Part shown: positions 52,977 to 62,161 of the stretch, one piece after another | How the letters are laid out: every line of letters starts with the position of its first letter | Numbering within the stretch: the stretch's first letter is position 1 | DNA from: Actinoplanes teichomyceticus ATCC 31121 | GTDB taxonomy: Bacteria; Actinomycetota; Actinomycetes; Mycobacteriales; Micromonosporaceae | NCBI RefSeq assembly: GCF_003711105.1 | Contig: NZ_CP023865.1 | Coordinates: 656,001 to 720,000, forward strand | Length of the DNA stretch: 64,000 nucleotides | Reading direction: 5' to 3' | Notes under the pieces: model-generated | Database searches by the model: none | The model's input: only the letters and a program-made list of their open reading frames with translations | What the model was told of the DNA's origin: nothing | Position numbers and translations under genes: made by a program

Positions 52977-53028
52977 CTACCGCCCCGGTCCGGTTGCCCG
53001 GGCCGAGGCGGTCAGCACTGTCAGTAGG

Positions 53029-53337
53029 TCACTTCTCGATGACCGCGAGGACGTCGCGGGCGGAGAGCACCAGGTACTCCTCACCGGCGTACTTGACCTC
53101 GGTGCCGCCGTACTTCGAGTAGAGGACCACGTCGCCGACCTTGACGTCGAGCGGAACCCGGTTCCCCTTGTCGTCGATCCGGCCGGGGCCGACAGCGAGG
53201 ACGGTGCCCTCCTGCGGCTTCTCCTTCGCGGTGTCGGGGATCACGATGCCCGACGCCGTGGTGGTCTCGGCCTCGTTCGCCTGGACCACGATGCGGTCCT
53301 CGAGCGGCTTGATCGCAACCTTGGTCGCGGTAGTCAC
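53029..53337 (-). CDS. groES: Co-chaperonin GroES
   Basis: This is the 10-kDa lid protein of 102 residues. It has [14 protein letters not shown], the mobile loop [20 protein letters not shown] and [16 protein letters not shown], and ends [17 protein letters not shown] at 53337 is preferred: AGGAGGG lies eight bases before it, while the ATG two codons earlier is only two bases from that site. groEL follows 70 bases downstream. Regulation is by HrcA through two CIRCE elements. Confidence 0.95.
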   Translation of the reverse strand: MTTATKVAIKPLEDRIVVQANEAETTTASGIVIPDTAKEKPQEGTVLAVGPGRIDDKGNRVPLDVKVGDVVLYSKYGGTEVKYAGEEYLVLSARDVLAVIEK

Positions 53338-53467
53338 GGGCATACCCTCCTGGGTACAGGTTTCGCCGGCCTTGAACCAGGCCGGTCAGATGCCTCATGC
53401 CACCGGGCGGGGCCGTCGTCGCGGGTGCCGGTCCGCCTGGCGCTAGCCGCACGGACGGGCCGGGCGG

Positions 53468-53494
53468 CTGGCACCCTCATGTTGAGAGTGCTAA
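53468..53494 (-). promoter_or_regulatory. CIRCE operator 1 of groES-groEL
   Basis: CTGGCACCC, nine bases, GAGTGCTAA: one half matches the CIRCE consensus (TTAGCACTC-N9-GAGTGCTAA) perfectly, the other has a few changes. It covers the predicted transcription start near 53492, so HrcA binding would block initiation. Confidence 0.85.
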
Positions 53495-53498
53495 CCGG

Positions 53499-53527
53499 AG
53501 ATTATGCCGGAACTAGCACTCCGTCAA
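53499..53527 (-). promoter_or_regulatory. groES-groEL promoter
   Basis: On the minus strand TTGACG (53527-53522) and TAATCT (53504-53499) are exactly 17 bases apart, a near-consensus vegetative promoter. Transcription would start near 53492 and give a leader of about 155 bases. The -35 lies in the spacer of CIRCE 2, and CIRCE 1 covers the start. Confidence 0.82.
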
Positions 53528-53539
53528 CCAGAGTGCCAA
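53513..53539 (-). promoter_or_regulatory. CIRCE operator 2 of groES-groEL
   Basis: CTAGCACTC, nine bases, GAGTGCCAA: both halves are close to consensus. It overlaps the -35 box of the groES promoter and lies only 28 bases before the start of the divergent methyltransferase gene, which it could also affect. Confidence 0.88.
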
Positions 53540-53566
53540 CCTGTCACGCCGAGGAGAATGCCTGGT

Positions 53567-54757
53567 GTGACCCCTGAACTTCTTGCTGTGCTGCAAACCC
53601 CCGAAGGGGCGGAGGCCCTGGCCGTGGCGGCCGAGGTGGGCGACGGCGAGCCGCTCGCCGCGGCCTCGGCGTTACGGGCCCGGGGCTTCGGCGCGGAGCT
53701 GGCCGCAGCCGCACTCACCCAGGCTAGTTTGCGTCGCCGGGCGGCGGTGAAGTTCGGCCCGGACGCCGCCGGAATGTTCTTCACCCGGCACGGCCTGGAG
53801 CAGGCGACCCGGGCGGTGGTGGCGCAGCGGCGGGCCGCCCGGCTGGCCGCCTGCGGCGTCCGGACCCTCGCCGACCTGGGCTGTGGGCTGGGCTCCGACG
53901 CGCTCGCCGCGGCCCGGCACGGCATTTCGGTGTACGCCGTGGACGCCGACCCGGCCACCGCCGCGCTGGCCGCCGCGAACGCCGCGGCCGCCGGACTGGC
54001 CGACCGGATCACCGTGACGTGCGCCGACGCCACCACGGTCGCGGTGGAGGGGTACGACGCCGTCTTCGCCGACCCGGCCCGGCGGCAGACCGGGCGTGGC
54101 CGGGTGTTCGACCCGAAGGCGTACTCGCCGCCCTGGGACTTCGTCGCCGGTCTGGCCCGGCGGGTCCCGCGCACGGTGCTCAAGCTGGCCCCGGGCATCG
54201 ATCACGGGCTGCTGCCGCCGGGCGCCGAGGGCGAGTGGGTGAGCGTCGGCGGCGACCTGGTGGAGGCGGCGTTCTGGTGCGGCCCGCTGGCGGCGGCGCC
54301 CCGGCGGGCCACCCTGCTGGGCGGCCCCGAGCCGGCCGAGCTGACCGGCTCGGGGCGGGAGCGTGCCCCGACCGGCCCGGTCGGCGCGTGGTTCTACGAC
54401 CCGGACCCGGCGGTGGTCCGCTCGCACCTGGTCGCCGAGTTCGCCGCGTCGGTCGGTGGGCGGCTGGGCGACCCGGAGATCGCCTACGTCTACACCGACG
54501 ACCCGGTGGACACGCCGTTCGCCCGGCGGCTGGAGGTGACCGACGTGCTGCCGTTCTCCCTCAAACGGCTGCGCGCGCTGCTGCGCGACCGCGGCGTCGG
54601 CACCCTGGAGATCCGCAAGCGGGGGTCCGCGCTGGTCCCCGACCAGCTGCGCAAGGATCTGCGGCTGTCCGGGCCGAACGCGGCCGGGCTGGTGCTGACC
54701 CGGGTGGACGGCGCGCCGGCCGCCCTGCTGACCGCGCACTCCACGCCGCCGGTGTGA
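53567..54757 (+). CDS. SAM-dependent methyltransferase with THUMP-like domain
   Basis: This is a 396-residue protein. A helical amino-terminal region (residues 1-90) precedes a class I methyltransferase core with [16 protein letters not shown] near residue 103 and the acidic loop [11 protein letters not shown]. The [22 protein letters not shown] motif takes the catalytic position. The last 80 residues ([28 protein letters not shown] in parts) fit the THUMP-like RNA-binding module, so an RNA substrate is likely. GTG at 53567 is chosen over ATG at 53558, which sits on the GAGGAG site. The final codons (LTAHSTPPV) are the first copy of the tandem repeat that follows. Confidence 0.85.
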   Translation: MTPELLAVLQTPEGAEALAVAAEVGDGEPLAAASALRARGFGAELAAAALTQASLRRRAAVKFGPDAAGMFFTRHGLEQATRAVVAQRRAARLAACGVRTLADLGCGLGSDALAAARHGISVYAVDADPATAALAAANAAAAGLADRITVTCADATTVAVEGYDAVFADPARRQTGRGRVFDPKAYSPPWDFVAGLARRVPRTVLKLAPGIDHGLLPPGAEGEWVSVGGDLVEAAFWCGPLAAAPRRATLLGGPEPAELTGSGRERAPTGPVGAWFYDPDPAVVRSHLVAEFAASVGGRLGDPEIAYVYTDDPVDTPFARRLEVTDVLPFSLKRLRALLRDRGVGTLEIRKRGSALVPDQLRKDLRLSGPNAAGLVLTRVDGAPAALLTAHSTPPV

Positions 54758-54939
54758 CCGCGCACTCCACGCCGCCCGGTGTGACCGTGCGCTCCGCGCC
54801 GCCGGGGTGATCGTGCACTTCACGCCGCCGGGATGAATGTGCACTTCATGCCGCCCGGTGTGATCGTGCGCTTCGCGCCGCCCGGTGTGATCGTGCGCTC
54901 CGCGCCGCCGGGGTGATCGTGGCGACGCGGGGAGCGCGT
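54730..54939. repeat. 26-27-bp tandem repeat starting inside a gene end, eight copies
   Basis: Units starting TGACCGCGCACTCCACGCCG begin at 54730, 54756, 54782, 54808, 54834, 54861, 54888 and 54914, with moderate divergence between copies. The first copy encodes the last nine residues and stop of the methyltransferase. Each unit can place a TGA near the same point, so any frame entering the array stops quickly. Confidence 0.9.
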
Positions 54940-54968
54940 GTCCCGTGCTCCCGGGTAACCTGCGGCAC

Positions 54969-55451
54969 ATGCCGAAGAAGGCGGCCGGCACGCCGGCCAC
55001 GGTGCTGCTGACCGCGGAGCGGGTGGCGCACACCCTGCATCCGTACCAGGTCTCGCCGGACGCGCCCAACTACGGCGCCCTGGTTGCGCAGGCCCTCGGG
55101 GTCGCGCCGGAACGGCTGTTCAAGACGTTGGTGGCCGATGTGGACGGCCGCCTGGTCGTCGGCGTGGTGCCGGTCACCGGCGAGCTGGACCTGAAGGCGC
55201 TGGCGCAGGCCACCGGTGGCAAGCGGGCGGCGCTGGCCGACCGGGGCGCCGCCGAGCGCAGCAGTGGGTACGTGCGCGGGGGCATCAGCCCGCTCGGGCA
55301 GCGCAAGCGTCTGCCCACGGTGGTCGACGACTCGGCCGCGACCCTGGACCTGATGTACGTCTCGGCGGGCCGCCGCGGCCTGCAGGTCGCCCTGGCGCCG
55401 GCCGACCTGATCCGGCTGACCGCCGCGTCCGTGGCCCGCATCCGGGCCTGA
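54969..55451 (+). CDS. ybaK: Cys-tRNA(Pro)/Cys-tRNA(Cys) deacylase, YbaK type
   Basis: YbaK hydrolyses mischarged Cys-tRNA(Pro). The 160-residue protein has TPATVLLTAERVAHTLHPY, the catalytic-lysine region ERLFKTLVADVDGRLVVGVVPV, GGKRAALADRGAAER and GYVRGGISPLGQRKRLPTVVD. The ATG at 54969 stands seven bases after TAACCT, the leaderless pattern; an in-frame ATG eight codons earlier precedes that box. The last codons (ARIRA) are the first copy of the downstream tandem repeat. Confidence 0.93.
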   Translation: MPKKAAGTPATVLLTAERVAHTLHPYQVSPDAPNYGALVAQALGVAPERLFKTLVADVDGRLVVGVVPVTGELDLKALAQATGGKRAALADRGAAERSSGYVRGGISPLGQRKRLPTVVDDSAATLDLMYVSAGRRGLQVALAPADLIRLTAASVARIRA

Positions 55452-55683
55452 CGGCTCCCCGCCCGGGGCTCGGCTGACCCGTCGGTGCCGGGCGCGCATC
55501 CGGGCCTGAGGGCTCCCGGGCCGGGGCTCGGCTGACCCGTCGGTGCCGGGCGCGCATCCGGGCCTGAGGGCTCCCAAGCCGGGGCTCGGCTGACCCGTCG
55601 GTGCCGGGCGCGCATCCGGGCCTGAGGGCTCCCGCCCGGGGCCCGGCTGACCCGTCGGCGCCGGGCCCGCATCCGGGCCTGAC
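55438..55683. repeat. 58-bp tandem repeat starting in the ybaK stop region, about four copies
   Basis: The element CGCATCCGGGCCTGA, first found as the ybaK end, recurs with a period of 58, 58, 58 and 57 bases (TCCGGGCC at 55441, 55499, 55557, 55615 and 55672). The spacer holds GGCTCCC and GGCTGACCCGTCGG. The rest of the 567-base gap, from 55684 on, is promoter and operator DNA for the sugar operon. Confidence 0.9.
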
Positions 55684-55836
55684 CGCCTCGCCGCGCGCCA
55701 GAATCGTTCGGCTGTCCGAATCGGATCGGCCCATGCCACACGGCGAGATCACCCAACGCGACGAGGCGCGTCGACATCCGTGACCCTGGCTCGCCGGTAA
55801 CGGCTTTTTCCCGGGATCGTGTTGCCGGATTGTTAT

Positions 55837-55863
55837 CCACGGTTATCAGATGGATCACCGTAG
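55837..55863. promoter_or_regulatory. Candidate operator of the sugar ABC operon
   Basis: CCACGGTTATC and GATCACCGTAG form an inverted repeat with 9 of 11 positions paired around five bases. It lies just before the candidate promoter, 156 bases upstream of the substrate-binding protein gene. The downstream ROK-family gene is the obvious candidate to bind it (inference). Confidence 0.5.
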
Positions 55864-55867
55864 TGCC

Positions 55868-55897
55868 TTGTGTTCTAGGCCACGTCAGGAATACGTT
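55868..55897 (+). promoter_or_regulatory. Candidate promoter of the sugar ABC operon
   Basis: TTGTGT and TACGTT are separated by 18 bases; transcription would begin near 55904, leaving a leader of about 115 bases. The -35 box starts five bases after the inverted repeat, which suits repression or activation. Confidence 0.5.
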
Positions 55898-56018
55898 GCC
55901 GGGCACAACAAACCGGTTCCTGATCCATCGGCACCAGGGGAGCGCACTCCCAGGCACGCATCGCCCCTGACGAATCCGACCCAAGGTCCCGGATTTACCC
56001 CCCGAAAGGACATACGGA

Positions 56019-57125
56019 ATGCGTAAGGGACTGTTCGCCCTTGCCGCGGCCGGACTGCTGGCCGGCAGCATGGCCGCCTGTAGCGACAAGAGCGACGACT
56101 CCAGTGCCGGCGGCGGCAGCGGTGAGGCCGCGAAGGCCGGCAAGGTCGGCGTGATCCTGCCCGACACCAAGAGCTCGGCCCGCTGGGAGACGGCGGACTA
56201 CAAATACCTGACCGAGGCGTTCAAGGCGGCCGGGGTCGAGGCCGAGATCAAGAACGCGCAGGGCGACAAGGCCTCGTTCCAGACCATCGCCGACGGCATG
56301 ATCCAGAGCGGCGTCAAGGTCCTCATGATCGTGAACCTGGACTCCGGCACCGGCAAGAACGTGCTGGAGAACGCCAAGAAGGCCGGCATCGCGACGATCG
56401 ACTACGACCGCCTCACCCTCAGCGGCGGCGCCGACTACTACGTGTCCTTCGACAACGTCGAGGTCGGCAAGCTGCAGGGCCAGGGGTTGGTGGACTGCCT
56501 GACCGCGGCCAAGGCCAGCAAACCTGTGGTGTCGTACCTCAACGGCTCGCCGACCGACAACAACGCCACCCTGTTCAAGGAGGGCTACGACTCGGTCCTG
56601 GCGCCCAAGTTCCAGTCCGGTGAGTACCTCAAGGGCCCGGACGACGCCGTTCCGGAGTGGGACAACGCCAAGGGCGGCACGATCTTCGAGCAGCAGCTCA
56701 CCAAGAACAACAAGATCGCCGGCGTGCTGGCGGCCAACGACGGCCTCGGCAACGCGGCCATCGAGGTGCTGAAGAAGAACAAGCTCAACGGCAAGGTCCC
56801 GGTGACCGGCCAGGACGCCACCGTGCAGGGCCTGCAGAACATCCTCGCCGGCGACCAGTGCATGACCGTCTACAAGGCGATCAAGAAGGAGGCCGACGCG
56901 GCCGCCGAGCTGGCCATCGCGCTCGCCAAGAGCCAGACGCCGACCACGGCCACCGGCACCGTGACCGACCCGCAGTCGAAGAAGGAGGTCAAGTCCGTGC
57001 TGCTCAAGCCGGAGGCGATCACCAAGGCGAACGTCAAGGCGGTCGTCGACGACGGTTTCGTGACCAAGGCGGAGCTGTGCACCGCCGCCTTCGCGAAGGC
57101 CTGCGCCGAAGCGGGCATCAGCTGA
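56019..57125 (+). CDS. Xylose-type sugar ABC transporter, substrate-binding lipoprotein
   Basis: This is a 368-residue periplasmic-binding-protein-fold lipoprotein. The signal peptide ends in a lipobox with lipidated Cys21 (GSMAAC). The mature part resembles XylF: VGVILPDTKSSARWETADYKYL, IADGMIQSGVKVLMIVN, VSYLNGSPTDNNATLFKEGY and GVLAANDGLGNAAIEVLKK in separate segments. The ligand is probably xylose or a related pentose (family inference). GAAAGGA lies eight bases before the ATG. First gene of a four-gene operon. Confidence 0.9.
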   Translation: MRKGLFALAAAGLLAGSMAACSDKSDDSSAGGGSGEAAKAGKVGVILPDTKSSARWETADYKYLTEAFKAAGVEAEIKNAQGDKASFQTIADGMIQSGVKVLMIVNLDSGTGKNVLENAKKAGIATIDYDRLTLSGGADYYVSFDNVEVGKLQGQGLVDCLTAAKASKPVVSYLNGSPTDNNATLFKEGYDSVLAPKFQSGEYLKGPDDAVPEWDNAKGGTIFEQQLTKNNKIAGVLAANDGLGNAAIEVLKKNKLNGKVPVTGQDATVQGLQNILAGDQCMTVYKAIKKEADAAAELAIALAKSQTPTTATGTVTDPQSKKEVKSVLLKPEAITKANVKAVVDDGFVTKAELCTAAFAKACAEAGIS

Positions 57126-57243
57126 CCCGGCAGCACCCCCGCTGAACCCGGTGCCGGCGCCGCTCACGTCCGCGTGGGCGGCGCCGGATCCGGTTTCGCA
57201 GCGCCCCCCGAACGGCCGGTCACCGAACGAAGGAGAAACATCC

Positions 57244-58043
<800 letters not shown>

Positions 58044-58047
<4 letters not shown>

Positions 58048-59306
58048 CCACCACCCCCACCCTGGAGACCGCCGGGGGCGTCAAGGTCGTCAAGCCGACC
58101 GTCGCCAGCCACTTCCGGGACTACCTCGGCCGGGTCCGCGGCGGTGACCTCGGCGCCCTGCCCGCCGTCCTGGGCCTGATCGTCCTCGTGGCGATCTTCG
58201 GAAGCGCCCGGTACGACACCTTCTTCAGCGCCGGCAACTTCGCGAACCTGTTCAACCAGGCGGCCGGCCTCACCATGATCGCGATGGGCCTGATCTTCAT
58301 CCTGCTGCTGGGGGAGATCGACCTCTCCGCCGGTTTCGCGGCCGGTGTCTGCGGCGCGGTGATGGCGATCCTGCTCACCGAGCGCGGCTACGCCCAGCCG
58401 GTGGCGTTGATCGCGGCGCTGGCCACCGGCGTGGTGATCGGCCTGATGCTGGGCCTGCTGGTGGCCAAGGTCGGCATCCCGTCGTTCGTCGTCACGCTGG
58501 CCGCCTTCCTGGCCTTCCAGGGCGTCCTGCTGAACCTGCTCGGCGAGGGCAAGAACATCTCGATCCCGGACGGCTTCATCAAGTCGCTGAACAAGGACAG
58601 CCTGCCGGTCTCCTGGAGCTGGGGTCTCGCCGTGGTCGCGGTGGCCGTCTTCACGCTGGTCCAGTTCCTGCGCTACCGGGGCCGGGCGGCCCGCGGCCTG
58701 GTCACCGAGCCGATCGGCATCATCCTGCTGCGGGTCGCCGGCATCGCGGCGCTGATCCTGCTCACCACCGCCGCCCTGACCCAGGAGCGCGCGATCAACC
58801 CGGCGGTCGCGTCGATCAAGGGCGTTCCGATCGCCGCGCCGCTGATCGGCGGCTTCCTGGTGCTCTGGACCTTCGTCCTGGGCCGGACCACGTACGGCCG
58901 GCACGTCTACGCGGTCGGCGGCAACGCCGAGGCCGCCCGGCGGGCCGGCATCCCGGTCGACCGGATCCGGATCTCGGTCTTCGTGATCGGCTCCTTCATG
59001 GCCGCGGTGGGCGGTGTCATGCTGGTCAGCCGGGCCGGCTCGGTGGACCCGAACACCGGTGGCAGCAGCACCCTGCTCTACTCGGTCGGCGCGGCGGTGA
59101 TCGGTGGCACCAGCCTCTTCGGCGGCAAGGGCAAGGTCATCCACGCGGTGATCGGTGGCGCGGTGATCGCCGTCATCGACAACGGCATGCTGCTGATGGA
59201 CTTCTCGTCCGGCACCCGGTACATCTTCACCGGCATCATCCTGCTCATCGCCGCGGGTGTCGACGCGCTGGCCCGGCGCCGTGCGGCGGCCACCGGTAAC
59301 CGATGA
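58044..59306 (+). CDS. Sugar ABC transporter permease
   Basis: This is a 420-residue BPD_transp_2-family permease of the XylH/RbsC type with about ten hydrophobic helices. Landmarks are FANLFNQAAGLTMIAMGLIFILLLGEIDLSAG near residue 70, VAKVGIPSFVVTLAAFLAFQG, the coupling segment VGGNAEAARRAGIPVDRIR and GAAVIGGTSLFGGKGKV. The GTG start overlaps the ATPase stop. A homodimer with the ATPase would complete the transporter. Confidence 0.92.
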
Positions 59307-59337
59307 GCGAGCCGCGCGAGCGGAGAACGGAACGCTG

Positions 59338-60516
59338 ATGCGCGTGGGCCCGAGCCAGGAAGAGGTCCGCCGGCACAACCTCGGGACCCTGCTGCGCTAC
59401 GTCCACGTGCACGGCGCCACCTCCCGGGCGGAACTCACCAGCCGGCTCGGCCTCAACCGCAGCACCATCGGGGCCCTCACCGCCGAGCTGATCAGCGCGG
59501 GGCTGGTCAGCGAGGCGGTGCCGAAACAGACCCGCCGGGCCGGGCGGCCGTCCCTGGTCGTCCGGCCCGAGTCGGAGCTGGTCTTCGCGTACGCCCTGAG
59601 CATCGAGGTGGACCGGGTGCGCGCCGCCCGGGTCGGGCTGGGCGGGCGGATCCTGGAACAGCACGAGTCCCGGCGGCCGCCCGGGATGGGCGCGGACGAG
59701 GCGGTCGAGCCGCTGGCCCGCTTCGTCCGCGCGATGCGCGACCGGGTTCCCGGCGGCGCCCGCTGCGTCGGCAGCGGCCTGGCGGTGGCCGGCATGGTGC
59801 GCCGCGAGGACGGGATGGTCCGGCTGGCGCCGACCATCGGCTGGGTCGAGGAGCCGGTCGGCGCCGCCCTGCGCGCCGAGCTGGGCGGGCCCGACCGGCT
59901 GATCGTCGGCAATCACGCCGACGTCTGCGCGCTCGCCGAACACGCCCGCGGCGCGGCGGTCGGCTGCGACAACGTCATCTACCTGTACGGCGACGTCGGT
60001 GTCGGGGCCGGCATCGTGGCCGGCGGGCGGCGGGTCACCGGGCACGGCGGGTACGGCGGCGAGGTCGGCCACATGGTCGTCAACCCGTACGGCCGGCCGT
60101 GCGACTGCGGCTCCCGGGGCTGCTGGGAGACCGAGATCGGCGAGCACGCGCTGCTGCACCTCTCCGGGCGCGGGGACCGTACCGGCCGGGACGCCGTGCT
60201 GGCCGTGGTCGACGCCGCGGTCCGCGGGGACAGCCAGGCGCAGCATGCGCTCCGGCACGTCGGCGACTGGATCGGCCTGGGCGTCGGCAACCTGGTCAAC
60301 ATCTTCAACCCGGAAGTGGTGATCTTCGGCGGCACGCTGCGCGACGTCTACCTGGTCGCCGCGGCCCAGATCCGCAGCCGGCTCAACGCGGTCGGGCTGC
60401 CCGCCTGCCGCGAGCACGTCCGCCTGCGCACCCCGGAGCTCGGGGCGGACGCCGCGCTGATCGGGGCCGCCGAACTCGCGTTCGACCACCTGCTGGACGA
60501 TCCACTGGTCTCCTGA
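59338..60516 (+). CDS. ROK-family transcriptional regulator
   Basis: This is a 392-residue protein. A winged helix-turn-helix at residues 10-75 (RAELTSRLGLNRSTIGALTAELISAGLV) precedes an ROK sugar-kinase-like domain. That domain carries the zinc motif C-x-C-G-x2-G-C-W-E in CDCGSRGCWE and the EVGHMVVNPYGR His. It is an XylR/NagC-type regulator, presumably of the transporter just upstream. The ATG at 59338 is used; the frame is open further upstream but overlaps the permease end without family resemblance. Confidence 0.92.
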   Translation: MRVGPSQEEVRRHNLGTLLRYVHVHGATSRAELTSRLGLNRSTIGALTAELISAGLVSEAVPKQTRRAGRPSLVVRPESELVFAYALSIEVDRVRAARVGLGGRILEQHESRRPPGMGADEAVEPLARFVRAMRDRVPGGARCVGSGLAVAGMVRREDGMVRLAPTIGWVEEPVGAALRAELGGPDRLIVGNHADVCALAEHARGAAVGCDNVIYLYGDVGVGAGIVAGGRRVTGHGGYGGEVGHMVVNPYGRPCDCGSRGCWETEIGEHALLHLSGRGDRTGRDAVLAVVDAAVRGDSQAQHALRHVGDWIGLGVGNLVNIFNPEVVIFGGTLRDVYLVAAAQIRSRLNAVGLPACREHVRLRTPELGADAALIGAAELAFDHLLDDPLVS

Positions 60517-60562
60517 TCACCCGACCGGCGCGGACCATCGCGGAAGATCTATGCTGCCGCCC

Positions 60563-62050
60563 ATGTCCCCGCGCCATCCTGATGCACCGCTCGAAGTGGA
60601 CGGCGTACCCGCGCTGCTCGCGCCGACCACCGGGCCGATGCACGCGGGTCTGGTCTTCCGGGTCGGTCTCGTGGACGAGCCGCTGGCCCGGCGGGGAATC
60701 ACCCACCTGATCGAGCACCTCGCGGCGTACGTGCCGGGGCGGGCGGCGGCACACCGGAACAGCCGGACCGGGGTCGAGCACACCTACTTCCACGTGCAGG
60801 GGACCGAGGACGAGATCGCCGAGTTCCTGACCGGCGTCTGCGAGCGGCTGCGGAACCTGCCCGCCGAGCGGCTCGCCGGGGAGCGCGACGCGCTGCGGGC
60901 CGAGGCGGCCGGGCAGCCCGCCGACCCGATGCCGATGTGGCGGCACGGCGCCCGGGACTTCGGCATGTCCAGCTATCCCGAGCTCGGCCTGCCGCAGCTT
61001 CGCCCGCAGCACCTGGACGACTGGGTGAACCGCTACTTCACCAGGGACAACGCCGCGCTGTGGGTGGGCGGTGACGCGATCCCGGCGGGGCTGAAGCTGG
61101 ACCTGCCGGGCGGGGAGCGCCGCCCGGCGCCGGCGCCGTCCTCGGCGCTGCCGGACACCCCGGCGTACTTCTGCGGCGACTCCGGCGTCCTGGCCTGGGA
61201 CACCGTGGTGCCCCGGGCGCCGGTCGCCGCCGTCCTGGCCAACGTGCTGGAACGCCGGATGGTCCGCGACCTGCGGGACCGGGACGGGCACGCGGACCGC
61301 ATCCGGACCAGGTACGAGCCGCGCGCCGACGGGACCGCGCGCATCGTCGCCATCGCCGAGCCCGGGCCGGAGCGGGCGGACGCCGCCCTCGCCGGGTGGG
61401 TACGCCTGCTGGCGGCGGTGGGCGCCGGGCAGATCGACGAGGACGACGTGACCGCGGTGGCCGAGCTGACCCGGGCCGGCCTGCGGGCCGCCGACGAGCG
61501 CGGGGCGCGCCTGCCGGGACAGGCGTTCAACCTGCTCACCGGCCATCCGGTGCAGGATCTCGACGAGGCGTTGGCCGCGGTGCGCGCGGTGACCCGGGAC
61601 GACGTGGTCAAGGCGGCGGAGACCGCGTACCGGGGCGGGCTGCTGATGACACCGGCCGGGACCGACGCCGACCTTCCCGGGTACGCCGCGGCGCCGGCCG
61701 CCTCGGCCGAGGCGGTGCCCGGCCGGGTCCGGCGCGGCCGGCGCCATCGCGAGCTGCGGCTGGTGTCCGGCCCGGACGGGGTGAGCACGATCGACGGCGA
61801 CACCGTCACCACGGTCCGCTACGACGCCTGCGCCGCGCTGCTCGCCTGGCCGGACGGCGGCCGGCAGCTGATCGGCCACGACGCGCTGACGGTCCGGGCC
61901 GAGCCGACGCTGTACCGCCGGGCCGGCGAGCTGACCGCCGAGATCGACGCCCGGGTACCCGCCGAGGTGCGGGTCGAACTGACCGCCCGCGAGCCCGAGG
62001 CGATCCCGCAGCCGCCGCGGCGGGCCCGGTGGTGGCTGCGCCGCGGCTGA
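60563..62050 (+). CDS. M16-like zinc metallopeptidase domain protein
   Basis: This 495-residue protein has the inverted zinc motif H-x2-E-H (His48, Glu51, His52 in THLIEHLA) and a following Glu-rich helix (RDALRAEA), as in insulinase/processing-peptidase (M16) enzymes. A second half-domain lacking the motif is present to about residue 380 (VARAVTRDDVVKAAETAYRGG-like). The last 100 residues are unfamiliar and end in a basic Arg/Trp-rich tail. TATGCT stands exactly seven bases before the ATG at 60563, which fixes the start over the ATG four codons upstream. The substrate is unknown. Confidence 0.8.
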   Translation: MSPRHPDAPLEVDGVPALLAPTTGPMHAGLVFRVGLVDEPLARRGITHLIEHLAAYVPGRAAAHRNSRTGVEHTYFHVQGTEDEIAEFLTGVCERLRNLPAERLAGERDALRAEAAGQPADPMPMWRHGARDFGMSSYPELGLPQLRPQHLDDWVNRYFTRDNAALWVGGDAIPAGLKLDLPGGERRPAPAPSSALPDTPAYFCGDSGVLAWDTVVPRAPVAAVLANVLERRMVRDLRDRDGHADRIRTRYEPRADGTARIVAIAEPGPERADAALAGWVRLLAAVGAGQIDEDDVTAVAELTRAGLRAADERGARLPGQAFNLLTGHPVQDLDEALAAVRAVTRDDVVKAAETAYRGGLLMTPAGTDADLPGYAAAPAASAEAVPGRVRRGRRHRELRLVSGPDGVSTIDGDTVTTVRYDACAALLAWPDGGRQLIGHDALTVRAEPTLYRRAGELTAEIDARVPAEVRVELTAREPEAIPQPPRRARWWLRRG

Positions 62051-62161
62051 ACCGCGGGATCGAGCGCGGCGGCACCGGCCGGGGCGCCCGGCGGCGCCCG
62101 GCGGCCGGCGGCGACCGGGGCGGGGCGGCCGGCGGCCCACTTGGCGGGGCAGGATGGCGTG

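Noticed and set aside
55834-55842. TTATCCACG as a DnaA box
   Set aside because: Single, mismatched at the last base and not the actinobacterial form; better explained as part of the sugar-operon inverted repeat.
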